From: Vagococcus humatus
GTDB lineage: Bacteria > Bacillota > Bacilli > Lactobacillales > Vagococcaceae
Assembly: GCF_003950325.1 (NCBI RefSeq)
Contig: NZ_PXZH01000001.1
Location: 186,001-250,000 of the forward strand
Length of the DNA: 64,000 nucleotides
Direction: 5' to 3'
Both the position numbers and the translations under genes were made by a program. The notes beneath the pieces were generated by a model. That model did not search any database. It was given only the letters and a program-made list of their open reading frames with translations, and was not told where the DNA came from. Below are positions 20,891 to 33,985 of the stretch, piece by piece; the stretch's first letter is position 1, and each line of letters starts with the position of its first letter.

Positions 20891-21763
20891 GTGTACACCT
20901 TAGAAAATCCGGAAGTAAAAGCCACCTTTCAACCATTAGGTGCAGAACTTTCTAGTTTTATCCAGAAAAGTTCGGGCATTGAATATATTTGGCAAGGGGA
21001 CCCTGAATTTTGGGGAAGAAAAGCCCCTGTTTTATTTCCCATTGTAGGTCGGTTAAAAGAGGATCAGTATTGCTATAAGGGAAAGACCTATTCCATGACG
21101 CAACATGGTTTTGCTAGAAATCAGATTTTTACTTTAGAAGAAAAAACAGATACTTCCTTGACTTTTTTACTGACCAGTAACAATCAGACTCGTGAGATGT
21201 ATCCTTTTGAATTTGAACTGCGTATTCGTTATACCTTAACTCAAAATGTTTTAGCGGTTCAGTATCAAGTCACTAATCCAGCTGATGCTCCTCTTTATTT
21301 TTCAATAGGTGGACATCCTGGTTTTAACGTTCCTTTAACCGATAAGGAAGTGTTTGAAGACTATTATTTACACTACTCTCCTCAAAAGTCACGGACACGT
21401 ATTCCTTTACAAGGGGCTTTCATTGATCCAGCTAAGAAAACATTAGGTCAAACCAATAGTGATATTGATTTGACAAGGGAATGGTTTAAACAAGATGCCT
21501 TAATTTACGAAACAAGAGGCCGTCACTCCTTTAAAATTTGTACGGACGAGCATGACCATAGTGTGAAAGTAACCACCTTAAACATGCCTTATGTCGGGAT
21601 TTGGAGTCCATACCCTAAAGAAGCTCCTTTTGTTTGTATTGAACCTTGGTGTGGAATTGCAGATGCAGTTGACAGTAGCGGAGAACTAACAGAAAAATTA
21701 GGGATTAATCATCTTCCACCTCATGCTAGCTTTCATTGTGAATATGACATTACAATTCGTTAA
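20891..21763 (+). CDS. Aldose 1-epimerase family protein (LacX-like)
   Basis: Galactose-mutarotase fold. 290 residues. It shows 'QPLGAELSSF', 'WQGDPEFWGRKAPVLFPIVGRL', the catalytic-type His in 'QHGFARN' and 'GGHPGFNVPL', and the Glu in 'FVCIEPWCGIAD'. It resembles LacX-type members rather than classic GalM. GTG at 20891 is chosen because AAGGAGAG ends at 20884, which abuts the in-frame ATG at 20885. The substrate is unknown; hexose anomers or hexose-6-phosphates are possible. No sugar genes adjoin it. Confidence 0.82.
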   Translation: MYTLENPEVKATFQPLGAELSSFIQKSSGIEYIWQGDPEFWGRKAPVLFPIVGRLKEDQYCYKGKTYSMTQHGFARNQIFTLEEKTDTSLTFLLTSNNQTREMYPFEFELRIRYTLTQNVLAVQYQVTNPADAPLYFSIGGHPGFNVPLTDKEVFEDYYLHYSPQKSRTRIPLQGAFIDPAKKTLGQTNSDIDLTREWFKQDALIYETRGRHSFKICTDEHDHSVKVTTLNMPYVGIWSPYPKEAPFVCIEPWCGIADAVDSSGELTEKLGINHLPPHASFHCEYDITIR

Positions 21764-21773
21764 CCGTCCAATA

Positions 21774-21809
21774 AAAAAAGCTTTCCGAATTTATTCGGAA
21801 AGCTTTTTT
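21774..21809. terminator. Bidirectional terminator between convergent genes
   Basis: A 17-bp perfect inverted repeat (21774-21790 and 21793-21809) with A and T tails serves both the epimerase-like gene and ald. Confidence 0.92.
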
Positions 21810-21830
21810 GCGTGATAAGTTGTGAATTAA

Positions 21831-22943
21831 TTAGACTAGTGTTTGAAAGTCTGTTAGTTCACGGTTTTGTGAATGAGCCACAGAAGGGTTAACTAAATAT
21901 CCCTGATAAGTATTTAAGCCTTTAGCTAATGCTTCATTTTCAAGAGCGACTTGAGGTAAGCCTTTGTTAGCAATTTCTAAAGCGTAAGGCAAGGTAACGT
22001 TTGTTAAAGCCACTGTAGACGTTTTAGCAACAGCACCTGGCATATTAGCTACTGCGTAATGAAGAACTCCGTAGCGCTCATAAACCGGTTCGTCATGGGT
22101 AGTAATGTGATCAATGGTTTCGATACAACCACCTTGGTCAATTGCTACGTCAATAATCACTGAGCCAGCTTCCATGCTTTGAACCATCTCTTTAGTCACT
22201 AAAGTAGGAGTTTTAGCTCCTGGAATAAGCACTGTTCCAATCACTAAGTCTGCCTCTTTAACAGCCCGAGCAATATTAATTGGGTTAGACAGTAGAGTTT
22301 GGATGTTGTGACCAAATAAGTCATCTAACTGGCCTAAACGTCTAGGAGAAATATCTAAAATAGTGACATTAGCTCCCATACCAATGGCAATTTTAGCAGC
22401 GTTAGTTCCAACATTTCCCCCTCCGATAATGACGATGTTACCTCGGTGAACGCCTGGAATACCTGATAGTAAAATACCTTTTCCACCTTTTGGTTTTTCT
22501 AAAAATTCTGCTCCGATTTGGACAGACATTCTTCCAGCGATTTCACTCATAGGAGTTAATAAAGGAAGAGAATTGTCTGATAGCTGAACCGTTTCATAAG
22601 CAATACTTGTCGTTTTATGTAAAAGTAATGCATCTGTTAATTCCTTAGCAGGAGCTAAATGGAGATATGTATATAAAATTAAATCTTCACGTAAGTAAAC
22701 ATACTCAGAAGGAAGGGGTTCTTTGACTTTGATGACCATATCAGCTGCCCAAGCTTCTTGAGGAGTGTTGACAATCGTCGCTCCCATTTCTTTATAGGCT
22801 TCATTTGTAAAACCAGCTGTTAACCCAGCGTTCGTTTCAATATGAACTTGGTGACCTTGTGTAACAAACAGTTGTACTCCAGTTGGTGTAATACCTACCC
22901 GGCTCTCATTATTTTTTATTTCTTTTGGTATTCCAATAATCAT
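21831..22943 (-). CDS. ald: Alanine dehydrogenase
   Basis: NAD-dependent oxidative deamination of L-alanine to pyruvate and ammonia. 370 residues. '[17 protein letters not shown]' begins the catalytic domain; the catalytic Lys and His lie in 'VIKVKEPL' and 'LHLAPA'. The nucleotide-binding loop is '[20 protein letters not shown]', and '[16 protein letters not shown]' is near the end. The second ATG (22943) is preferred: the GTGAGAG ribosome site abuts the first ATG (22949), and known Ald proteins start MIIG.PKEIK. It is transcribed opposite to its left neighbour. Confidence 0.95.
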   Translation of the reverse strand: MIIGIPKEIKNNESRVGITPTGVQLFVTQGHQVHIETNAGLTAGFTNEAYKEMGATIVNTPQEAWAADMVIKVKEPLPSEYVYLREDLILYTYLHLAPAKELTDALLLHKTTSIAYETVQLSDNSLPLLTPMSEIAGRMSVQIGAEFLEKPKGGKGILLSGIPGVHRGNIVIIGGGNVGTNAAKIAIGMGANVTILDISPRRLGQLDDLFGHNIQTLLSNPINIARAVKEADLVIGTVLIPGAKTPTLVTKEMVQSMEAGSVIIDVAIDQGGCIETIDHITTHDEPVYERYGVLHYAVANMPGAVAKTSTVALTNVTLPYALEIANKGLPQVALENEALAKGLNTYQGYLVNPSVAHSQNRELTDFQTLV

Positions 22944-22977
22944 ATACATCTCTCACTTTCTATTAGAATATGATGAC

Positions 22978-22986
22978 AGTATATCA
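22978..22986 (-). promoter_or_regulatory. Extended -10 promoter element for ald
   Basis: The minus strand reads TG-A-TATACT about 35 bases before the ald start. No good -35 is present. Confidence 0.45.
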
Positions 22987-23049
22987 TTAAACTCTAATAA
23001 AACCTAAAAAATGTAAAAATATATGAAAATAAACTGAAAACTTAATAAA

Positions 23050-23688
23050 TTATTTAGTTTTGTCGCGAGGATGTAAGCCAAAAGGCACTCTATTTTCTGT
23101 TCCTTCTTTGATTCGTTTAATATTATCTTTGTGACGATAAAAGATAAATAAGGTGACTGCTAAGGCGATACTAGTCAAAAATAAATCAAATTTAGGAAAA
23201 ATAGGTTGCCGGAAGAAAGGAAGTAAAACAGTCGATAGCGTAATTAAAGTCGCGCTAATCATACTAGCCAGACTAACCATACTAGTGATAAATAAGGTAA
23301 TAACAAAAATAGCGGCAGAATATACGAAAAATAATGGTTGATAGCCTAGCAACATGCCAGCACTGGTTGCCACTGCTTTGCCTCCTTTAAAGCCAGCGAA
23401 AATAGGAAAAGTATGACCTAAAATAGCTGCTAATCCAAACCATAAAGGGTTAATAGGCACATGGAATAGTTGAGGAAGAAGAGTGGCAATGGTTCCTTTT
23501 AAAATATCCATCACTAGGACAGTGACTCCTGCTTTTTTTCCTAGTACGCGAAAGGTATTAGTTGTGCCAGAATTGCCACTGCCAAATTGTCTAATATCTT
23601 TTTTAAAAAAGAGTTTGCCAATCCAAACCCCTGAAGGAATAGAGCCTAGTAAATAGCCACAAATAGCTAATAAAATAATGGTTAACAT
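23050..23688 (-). CDS. plsY: Acyl-phosphate:glycerol-3-phosphate acyltransferase PlsY
   Basis: Membrane enzyme that adds the first acyl chain to glycerol-3-phosphate in phospholipid synthesis. 212 residues, about five to seven membrane segments. The three family motifs are present: '[15 protein letters not shown]', '[16 protein letters not shown]' and '[21 protein letters not shown]'. GAGGTG precedes the ATG. Adjacent to parE/parC, as in other Firmicutes where plsY lies divergent from parE. Confidence 0.95.
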   Translation of the reverse strand: MLTIILLAICGYLLGSIPSGVWIGKLFFKKDIRQFGSGNSGTTNTFRVLGKKAGVTVLVMDILKGTIATLLPQLFHVPINPLWFGLAAILGHTFPIFAGFKGGKAVATSAGMLLGYQPLFFVYSAAIFVITLFITSMVSLASMISATLITLSTVLLPFFRQPIFPKFDLFLTSIALAVTLFIFYRHKDNIKRIKEGTENRVPFGLHPRDKTK

Positions 23689-23708
23689 GAAAACACCTCA
23701 CAATTAGT

Positions 23709-24293
23709 TTAAAACAAGGTACTTACTTTTGAAAAATCTTTTTCTAAAGGAGTCCCTGTGTGTTGAAAATGCTGATAAATATCTGAAAGAGAATCAGAAA
23801 TAAAAATAGCCTCTCTTAATTCTTTTTTGGTGAAGCCCTCTTTGACCATGTAATCTAAAAAGTTTCCTAAAAAATCATAATAGCCAGCTACATTATAAAA
23901 AGCGAAAGGTTTTTGATGAAGCCCAATTTGTGACCAAGTAATCACTTCAAAAATTTCTTCCATAGTGCCACATCCGCCAGGTAAGGCAATAAAGCCGTCA
24001 GAACGGTCCATCATTATTTTTTTCCGGGTATGCATGTCAGGCACTGAGATAAATTCAGACAAGCCTTCTAAGGCAATTTCTTTGTTTGCTAAATGTTGGG
24101 GCATCACCCCTAAAACAAATCCTTGTTGGTTGAGAACAGTTTGGGCTAATTTTCCCATCAGTCCAATTTTTGAGCCTCCGTAAACTAAGCCTAACTGATG
24201 CTGAACTAGCCATTGACCCAATTCGGTAGCAGCCTTGGCATAGATAGGTTGGTTTCCTGGACTTGAACCACAATACACAGCAATATTTTTCAT
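23709..24293 (-). CDS. LOG family protein (cytokinin riboside 5'-monophosphate phosphoribohydrolase type)
   Basis: 194 residues with a Rossmann-like fold. It has 'NIAVYCGSSPG' at the start, 'LVYGGSKIGLMG', and the family signature 'PGGCGTMEEIFE' near residue 100. LOG enzymes release ribose-5-phosphate from nucleoside monophosphates, and bacterial members probably do so on nucleotide turnover products. ATG 24293 has GGAGGAG 8 bases upstream. The TTG at 24311 would place that site inside the gene. Its stop lies about 20 bases upstream of plsY, so the two are likely co-transcribed. Confidence 0.88.
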   Translation of the reverse strand: MKNIAVYCGSSPGNQPIYAKAATELGQWLVQHQLGLVYGGSKIGLMGKLAQTVLNQQGFVLGVMPQHLANKEIALEGLSEFISVPDMHTRKKIMMDRSDGFIALPGGCGTMEEIFEVITWSQIGLHQKPFAFYNVAGYYDFLGNFLDYMVKEGFTKKELREAIFISDSLSDIYQHFQHTGTPLEKDFSKVSTLF

Positions 24294-24413
24294 TAGTATT
24301 AACTCCTCCAATTACGGTTATCCAAGAGTCTATCTTAGCATAATTTGGCTTTAGATGGATAAAATTCCTTAAAATTCTTGTCTATTCTTTTCATTTTTTT
24401 TGAATTCATGTAG

Positions 24414-24419
24414 TATAAT
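24414..24419 (+). promoter_or_regulatory. -10 element before the 51-aa membrane peptide
   Basis: A consensus TATAAT lies 59 bases before the start of the small gene. The -35 region is weak. Confidence 0.4.
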
Positions 24420-24477
24420 AGATGAGTCATTAAAATACAGCAACGTATGGTGATCACATTTAATGAGGAGGGGTAGT

Positions 24478-24633
24478 ATGCTAGCAGGTGGACAAACTTC
24501 AGATTTTATTTTGATTGGTGCTTTAGTCGCTAGTCTTTTAGCGTTAGTAGTTAGCTTAATATCATTGATTAAAGTGATTAATATGGAAAACGAATTAAAA
24601 AGAAGCAGAAAAAAAAGTCGTCGTCGAAAATAA
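24478..24633 (+). CDS. 51-residue single-pass membrane peptide with basic tail
   Basis: Starts MLAGGQTSDF, then one hydrophobic helix (about 10-36, rich in Leu, Val, Ile, Ala) and ends in a strongly basic tail (KRSRKKSRRRK). GAGGAGGGG lies 5-10 bases before the ATG, a -10 box lies upstream and a clear terminator follows, so this looks like a real monocistronic small gene. I recognise no family. The positive-inside rule puts the tail in the cytosol, where it could touch nucleic acid or phospholipid; that is inference. It stands between divergent plsY-side genes and parE. Confidence 0.7.
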   Translation: MLAGGQTSDFILIGALVASLLALVVSLISLIKVINMENELKRSRKKSRRRK

Positions 24634-24644
24634 AAAAACAGATG

Positions 24645-24677
24645 GCATAGAGCTAAAAAAAGTTCTATGCTTTTTTT
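24645..24677 (+). terminator. Terminator after the small membrane peptide
   Basis: GCATAGAGC (24645-24653) pairs with GTTCTATGC (24662-24670), with one G-U, followed by T7. Confidence 0.88.
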
Positions 24678-24706
24678 ATGAAATAGATAACCTGTTAACT
24701 GCTACT

Positions 24707-24734
24707 TTGCAAATAAATTATTTTAGCGTATTAT
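24707..24734 (+). promoter_or_regulatory. parE promoter
   Basis: TTGCAA (24707-24712), 16 bp, TATTAT (24729-24734), 55 bases before parE. Confidence 0.6.
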
Positions 24735-24776
24735 GAGACAAGTATTTGTGTAGATAGACACTGATAATCTATATAA

Positions 24777-26816
<2,040 letters not shown>

Positions 26817-26832
26817 GAGGAAGAATTGAAGT

Positions 26833-29304
26833 ATGAACAATCATTCAAATGAGATTCAAGAATTAGCGTTAAAAGATGTAATGGGAGACCGCTTTGCGCG
26901 GTACTCTAAATATATCATTCAAGAACGGGCTTTACCTGATATAAGAGATGGGTTAAAACCGGTTCAGCGCCGAATTCTATATGCGATGAATAAAGACGGC
27001 AATACTTTTGATAAAGGGTTTCGTAAATCAGCTAAATCCGTAGGGAATATTATGGGGAACTACCACCCTCATGGAGATAGCAGTATTTATGAAGCCATGG
27101 TCAGAATGAGTCAAGACTGGAAATTGTCTGAAATTTTAATTGAAATGCATGGAAATAACGGGAGCATGGACGGAGATCCGCCAGCGGCTATGCGGTATAC
27201 AGAAGCTCGTTTATCAGAATTAAGTAGTGAGTTGTTAGCAGACATTGAGAAAGAAACCGTAGAATTTGTTTGGAATTTCGACGATACAGAAAAAGAACCT
27301 ACTGTGTTACCTGCTCAATTTCCTAACTTGTTAGTCAATGGATCGACTGGGATTTCAGCTGGTTACGCTACAGAAATCCCTCCACACAATTTAGGCGAAG
27401 TCATTGACGGGACTATTTACTTAATTGATCATCCTAAAGCGACCACTGAAAAACTAATGACCTATATTCCAGCACCAGATTTTCCTACAGGAGGCATTTT
27501 GCAGGGAGCAAAAGAGATGCAAAAAGCTTATGAAACTGGTAAAGGCCGAGTAGTGTTACGTTCTGAAACTGCCATTGAAAAAATGAAGGGTGGCCGAGAA
27601 CAAATTGTGGTCACGGAAATACCTTACGAAGTGAATAAAGCAAACTTAGTTAAAAAAATGGATGAAATTCGCTTAACTAAAAAAATTGAAGGAATTGCAG
27701 AAGTTCGAGACGAAACAGACCGGACAGGGTTAAGAATTGTGATTGAACTTAAAAAAGAAGCTAGTAGCGAAGGAATTTTAAACTACTTACTAAAAAACAC
27801 AGACCTTCAAATTAATTATAATCTAAATATGGTAGCGATTGACGAGCAACGACCTAAACAAGTAGGTTTAAAACACATGTTAGAAGCCTATGTGAGTCAT
27901 AGAAAAATGGTGATTACAAGACGCAGTCAATTTGAGCTACAAAAGGCTCAAAAACGAGCTCATATTGTAGAAGGATTGATTAAAGCTTTATCCATACTAG
28001 ATCAAGTTATCCACGCCATTCGAAAGAGTAAGGATAAAAAATCTGCTAAAACACATTTAATGGAATTATTTGGTTTTACAGAGGATCAAGCAGAAGCCAT
28101 TGTTTCTTTACAATTGTACCGGTTAACCAATACAGATGTAACGGCTCTTCAAAAAGAAGCTAGCCAGTTACAAGATAAAATTCAAGAACTACAATTAATT
28201 TTAGACAATGAAAAAGAATTGTTTAAAGTTATGAAAAGTGAACTAAGAAGTATTAAGAAAAAATATGCACATCCTCGTAAAACAGCGATTGAAGCAGAGA
28301 TTGAAGAAATAGTGGTAGAAACGGAAGTCTTAGTACCAGAAGAAGATGTTATTGTAACTATTACCAAAGAAGGCTACTGGAAACGTAGTAGTACCCGTTC
28401 TTATGCAGCCTCTAAACCTGAAGAGATTGGCATGAAAGATACCGATCATTTAGTCTTTGCCAAAGAATTAAGCACCTTAGATCATTTGTTAATGGTGACA
28501 GATAAAGGCACGATGCTCTACCGCCCTGTTCATGAGTTGCCAGATTTAAAATGGAAAGAGGTCGGAGAACATTTATCTCAAGTAATTAATGGTTTAGACG
28601 CAGATGAAAATATTTTAGCAGTGTTTGATTATCACGAGATGGATCCTAAACAACACTTTTTATTCGTGACTAAAAATGGCATGATTAAGCAGACCAAAGT
28701 ATCTGAATTTGCTCCTTGGCGAACGTATAAGAGCCGAGGAACTATGTGTATGAACTTAAAACAAGCAGACGAACGCTTAGTTAATGTGTATCTAGTACCT
28801 GAGGATAGTAAGCAAGATGTGTTCTTAGTCAGTGCTAGAGGATTCGCGTTAAGGTTTAATCTGTCTGAGGTTACTGTCGTAGGCGCTAGAGCTGCCGGGG
28901 TTAAGTCTATGAACTTACGTGAAGGAGATCAAGTGGTAAATGGTATTTTACTCCGAGAAGGAGAACCCACCCCTATTACCATTGTGACTCAGCGGGGAGC
29001 TGTTAAACGGATGCGAGCAGAAGAAATTGAACAATTGACCCGAGCAAAACGAGGGTTGATGGTTATTCGCACCTTAAAAAATCAACCTCATGAAATTCGT
29101 TACATGGGAGAATCAAGGGATCAATTGACTTTAATGACGGCTGATTATCAATTCCATTCAATTGAAGAAAATGATTTTCCAATAAGTGACCGAACAAGTA
29201 ACGGTTCATTCGTAACAAACGAAGATAAAGAGGGAGAAGTTGTGGAAGTCTTCCAAACCCTTGATATACAAGAGTTACGACAAGAAAACAGTGAAAAAAG
29301 TTAG
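26833..29304 (+). CDS. parC: DNA topoisomerase IV subunit A
   Basis: Breakage-reunion subunit of topoisomerase IV. 823 residues. The winged-helix region carries 'DGLKPVQRRILYAM' and 'YHPHGDSSIYEAMVRM'; the active-site tyrosine is in 'AAMRYTEARL'. The C-terminal part is a beta-pinwheel. The quinolone-resistance positions (Ser83 and Glu87 here) are the sensitive residues. It is operonic with parE and followed by a terminator. Confidence 0.96.
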   Translation: MNNHSNEIQELALKDVMGDRFARYSKYIIQERALPDIRDGLKPVQRRILYAMNKDGNTFDKGFRKSAKSVGNIMGNYHPHGDSSIYEAMVRMSQDWKLSEILIEMHGNNGSMDGDPPAAMRYTEARLSELSSELLADIEKETVEFVWNFDDTEKEPTVLPAQFPNLLVNGSTGISAGYATEIPPHNLGEVIDGTIYLIDHPKATTEKLMTYIPAPDFPTGGILQGAKEMQKAYETGKGRVVLRSETAIEKMKGGREQIVVTEIPYEVNKANLVKKMDEIRLTKKIEGIAEVRDETDRTGLRIVIELKKEASSEGILNYLLKNTDLQINYNLNMVAIDEQRPKQVGLKHMLEAYVSHRKMVITRRSQFELQKAQKRAHIVEGLIKALSILDQVIHAIRKSKDKKSAKTHLMELFGFTEDQAEAIVSLQLYRLTNTDVTALQKEASQLQDKIQELQLILDNEKELFKVMKSELRSIKKKYAHPRKTAIEAEIEEIVVETEVLVPEEDVIVTITKEGYWKRSSTRSYAASKPEEIGMKDTDHLVFAKELSTLDHLLMVTDKGTMLYRPVHELPDLKWKEVGEHLSQVINGLDADENILAVFDYHEMDPKQHFLFVTKNGMIKQTKVSEFAPWRTYKSRGTMCMNLKQADERLVNVYLVPEDSKQDVFLVSARGFALRFNLSEVTVVGARAAGVKSMNLREGDQVVNGILLREGEPTPITIVTQRGAVKRMRAEEIEQLTRAKRGLMVIRTLKNQPHEIRYMGESRDQLTLMTADYQFHSIEENDFPISDRTSNGSFVTNEDKEGEVVEVFQTLDIQELRQENSEKS

Positions 29305-29306
29305 TG

Positions 29307-29343
29307 AAAAAAGGAACATTCTATAACGAGTGTTCCTTTTTTT
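29307..29343 (+). terminator. Terminator after parC
   Basis: AAAAGGAACA (29309-29318) pairs with TGTTCCTTTT (29331-29340), followed by more T. Confidence 0.88.
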
Positions 29344-29516
29344 ATAACAATTTTTAGGTCTGTTATAGTACAGATAAGAGCTATATTAATACAGTTTCAC
29401 AGCTGATAGATATTGTTATATTAAAGTTATTACAAAATATAAACCTTTTAACATCAAGGTTTTAAAGAGTTTTTTAGTTAAAATAAAAAAATATAAGAAA
29501 AAGTTTCACGAAATAC

Positions 29517-29544
29517 TTGTGATTTTTTTATCTTGTGTTATACT
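29517..29544 (+). promoter_or_regulatory. pflB promoter
   Basis: TTGTGA (29517-29522), 16 bp, and extended -10 TG-T-TATACT (hexamer 29539-29544). TCAC(N9)GTGA (29506-29522) is a short dyad overlapping the -35, but in the opposite orientation to a Rex site. Confidence 0.65.
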
Positions 29545-29610
29545 GTGTTTGTAAAGCTGTTACACCTTAAGAAAAGGTGAGACATAGAAGAACTTTTAGG
29601 AGGCATATTC

Positions 29611-31857
<2,247 letters not shown>

Positions 31858-31877
31858 TAAATAAGGAACAACTTTTT

Positions 31878-31911
31878 AAGAAGGGGTGGCAATCTGTCAC
31901 CTCTTCTTTTT
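31878..31911 (+). terminator. Hairpin between pflB and pflA
   Basis: AAGAAGGGGTG (31878-31888) pairs with CACCTCTTCTT (31898-31908), with one G-U, followed by a short T run. Probably a partial terminator that lets some transcripts continue into pflA. Confidence 0.75.
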
Positions 31912-31942
31912 AAACTTGAAGCCTAAGAAAAGAGGAAAACAT

Positions 31943-32716
31943 ATGACAGAACCAGTAATAGGTAGAATTCATTCAACAGAAAACTTTGGAACCGTTGATG
32001 GACCAGGTGTTCGTTTTATTATCTTTACCCAAGGCTGCCGTATGCGTTGTCAATTTTGTCACAACCCAGATACTTGGAAAATTGGCGGAGGACATGAAAG
32101 AACAACGGACAGTTTACTTGAAGAAGCTTTAAAATATCAAAGTTATTGGGGAAAAGACGGTGGAATCACTGTTAGTGGGGGAGAACCTTTACTCCAAATG
32201 GACTTTTTAATTGATCTGTTTAAAAAAGCCAAGAAAGAAGGCGTTCATACTACGATTGATACTTGTGGTCGTCCTTTTACTCGGGAAGAACCTTTCTTTA
32301 GTCAATTTAATGAACTAATGACTTATACAGATTTAATTTTATTTGATGTTAAGCACATTGATAATGAGCAACATAAAATTTTAACGCAAAATCCAAATGA
32401 TAGTATCATTGAAATGGCTCGTTATTTATCTGAAATTAATAAACCAGTCTGGATTCGTCATGTGTTGGTTCCTGAACGTAGTGATTACGATGAATATCTG
32501 ATTCGTTTAGATGACTTTATTAAAACCTTGAATAATGTAGACAAAGTTGAGGTGCTTCCTTATCACACTATGGGTGTGTATAAATGGGAAGAGCTAGGGT
32601 TAGAGTATCCATTAAAAGGAATTGAATCTCCTAGCCAAGAGCGCGTGAAAAATGCTCGTAACTTACTTCATGTTCAAGATTATAAAGGTTATTTGGCTAG
32701 ACAATCCCAAGAATAA
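31943..32716 (+). CDS. pflA: Pyruvate formate-lyase activating enzyme
   Basis: Radical-SAM enzyme that installs the glycyl radical on PflB. 257 residues. The [4Fe-4S] cysteines are Cys32, Cys36 and Cys39 in 'TQGCRMRCQFCHNPD'; 'GGITVSGGEPLLQ' is the SAM-binding strand. ATG 31943 follows AGAGGA and gives the usual N-terminus MTEPVIGRIHS. An in-frame extension upstream would run through the terminator and is not believed. Confidence 0.96.
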   Translation: MTEPVIGRIHSTENFGTVDGPGVRFIIFTQGCRMRCQFCHNPDTWKIGGGHERTTDSLLEEALKYQSYWGKDGGITVSGGEPLLQMDFLIDLFKKAKKEGVHTTIDTCGRPFTREEPFFSQFNELMTYTDLILFDVKHIDNEQHKILTQNPNDSIIEMARYLSEINKPVWIRHVLVPERSDYDEYLIRLDDFIKTLNNVDKVEVLPYHTMGVYKWEELGLEYPLKGIESPSQERVKNARNLLHVQDYKGYLARQSQE

Positions 32717-32720
32717 CTTG

Positions 32721-32758
32721 AAAATAAAGGCTTCTATGAGGAAGTCTTTATTTTTTTT
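32721..32758 (+). terminator. Terminator after pflA
   Basis: A 13-bp stem (32722-32734 with 32741-32753, one G-U) followed by T8. Confidence 0.9.
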
Positions 32759-32778
32759 AGGCTGTAAAGAAAAAACAC

Positions 32779-32807
32779 TTTACAAGTCGGAGAAAAACTG
32801 CTAAACT
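32779..32807 (+). promoter_or_regulatory. Promoter of the rpsP operon
   Basis: TTTACA (32779-32784), 17 bp, TAAACT (32802-32807), with a TG one base before the -10 (extended). Confidence 0.7.
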
Positions 32808-32845
32808 ATCATTTGTGAGAAAAAATATGGAGGTGACATCAAAAC

Positions 32846-33121
32846 ATGTCAGTTAAAATTCGCTTAAAACGTATGGGTTCTAAAAAGAAACCTTTCTATC
32901 GTATTGTAGTTGCTGATTCACGTTCTCCTCGTGACGGACGTTTCATCGAAGCAATTGGAACATACAATCCATTAGTTGATCCAGCACTAGTTACTATTAA
33001 AGAAGACTTAGTGTTAGATTGGTTAGCTAAAGGAGCTCAACCTTCTGATACAGTTCGTAATATCCTTTCACGTGAAGGCATTATGAAAAAACATCATGAA
33101 GCAAAATATGAAAAAAAATAA
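32846..33121 (+). CDS. rpsP: 30S ribosomal protein S16
   Basis: 91 residues, starting [35 protein letters not shown], which matches S16 throughout. GGAGGTGA lies 9 bases before the ATG. First gene of rpsP-khpA-rimM-trmD; the next gene begins 13 bases downstream. S16 is needed for early 30S assembly. Confidence 0.99.
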   Translation: MSVKIRLKRMGSKKKPFYRIVVADSRSPRDGRFIEAIGTYNPLVDPALVTIKEDLVLDWLAKGAQPSDTVRNILSREGIMKKHHEAKYEKK

Positions 33122-33134
33122 GGTGGGCTGAGTT

Positions 33135-33380
33135 ATGACAGATGTCAAAGAATTGGTATTAACCATTGTGCGACCATTAGTCAGTCATCCTGAACAGGTA
33201 ACCTTAGATATCGTAGAATCAAAAGATTTTTACGAGTATAACTTATCTGTACATCCTGATGATATTGGACGAATTATTGGCAAACAAGGTCGAGTGGCAA
33301 AAGCTATTCGGACGATTGTCTATAGTGTCCGTGTCAAAGGACCTAAAAAAGTTCGCCTGAATATTTTAGACGACAAATAG
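33135..33380 (+). CDS. khpA: KH-domain RNA-binding protein KhpA (YlqC)
   Basis: 81 residues forming a single KH domain with the RNA-contacting loop 'IIGKQGRVAKAIRT'. KhpA pairs with KhpB/Jag in Gram-positives and influences cell division and small-RNA binding. Conserved position between rpsP and rimM. AAGGTGGGCTGAG precedes the ATG. It is followed by a hairpin that may reduce readthrough into rimM. Confidence 0.93.
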   Translation: MTDVKELVLTIVRPLVSHPEQVTLDIVESKDFYEYNLSVHPDDIGRIIGKQGRVAKAIRTIVYSVRVKGPKKVRLNILDDK

Positions 33381-33383
33381 ACT

Positions 33384-33416
33384 AAAACTCTCAAATACTT
33401 AGTGTTTGAGAGTTTT
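33384..33416 (+). terminator. Hairpin between khpA and rimM
   Basis: A perfect 12-bp stem (33384-33395 and 33405-33416) followed only by TTTTCTATTAG, a weak T tract. Likely a partial terminator or an mRNA-processing structure. Confidence 0.65.
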
Positions 33417-33457
33417 CTATTAGTTAGAAGTTATCTGGATTACAAAAGGAGATAGCC

Positions 33458-33985
33458 ATGGAAGATTATTTAACAGTAGGAAAAATCGTTAATACCCAAG
33501 GAATTAAAGGAGAAGTACGAGTTATTTCCAAAACTGATTTTGCTAAAGAACGGTATCAAAAAGGACAAACCCTCTTTTTATTTCAAAAAAATCAAGCCAA
33601 ACCGATTCCCTTAGTGGTAGATAGTCATCGTCAGCATAAAAACTTTGACATTGTTCGTTTTAAAGACCACCCATCAATTAATGACGTAGAAAAATACCGA
33701 GATGGTGTGTTAAAAATTGCTCAATCTGATTTACATGCATTATCTGACCATGAATTTTATTACTATGAAATCATCGGGGCAACAGTTTGGGATGAACACA
33801 ATGAAAAACTAGGTGAGATTAGTGAAATTTTAGCACCTGGAGCCAATGATGTGTGGGTAGTTAAACGAGAAAATAAAAAAGATGTGTTACTGCCTTATAT
33901 TGAGTCTGTTGTTAAACATGTAGATGTTCAGAATAAAGAAGTGTTTGTAGAAGTACCAGAGGGGTTAATTGACGATGAAGATTGA
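33458..33985 (+). CDS. rimM: 16S rRNA processing protein RimM
   Basis: 30S assembly factor that binds S19 and helps mature the 16S head. 175 residues: an N-terminal beta-barrel ('[19 protein letters not shown]') and a C-terminal PRC barrel ('[10 protein letters not shown]... [10 protein letters not shown]... [13 protein letters not shown]'). AAGGAG precedes the ATG. The last 11 bases overlap trmD. Confidence 0.97.
   Translation: MEDYLTVGKIVNTQGIKGEVRVISKTDFAKERYQKGQTLFLFQKNQAKPIPLVVDSHRQHKNFDIVRFKDHPSINDVEKYRDGVLKIAQSDLHALSDHEFYYYEIIGATVWDEHNEKLGEISEILAPGANDVWVVKRENKKDVLLPYIESVVKHVDVQNKEVFVEVPEGLIDDED

Larger units (their letters stand above)
29305..29610 (+). other. 306-base intergenic region before pflB
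   Basis: Contains the parC terminator, AT-rich DNA, a short symmetric CTGT..ACAG around TATAGT (about 29361-29374), and the pflB promoter. No ORF or known riboswitch is evident. The length suggests room for regulators of fermentation such as Rex or CcpA, but I find no convincing consensus site. Confidence 0.6.

Noticed and set aside
26833-29304. Quinolone-resistance changes in ParC or ParE
   Set aside because: The key ParC positions are Ser83 and Glu87, and the ParE segment [12 protein letters not shown] is the ordinary one; none is a known resistance residue.
29506-29522. TCAC(N9)GTGA dyad near the pflB promoter as a Rex site
   Set aside because: Rex sites have the GTG half on the left and CAC on the right; this dyad is in the opposite orientation and too loosely matched.
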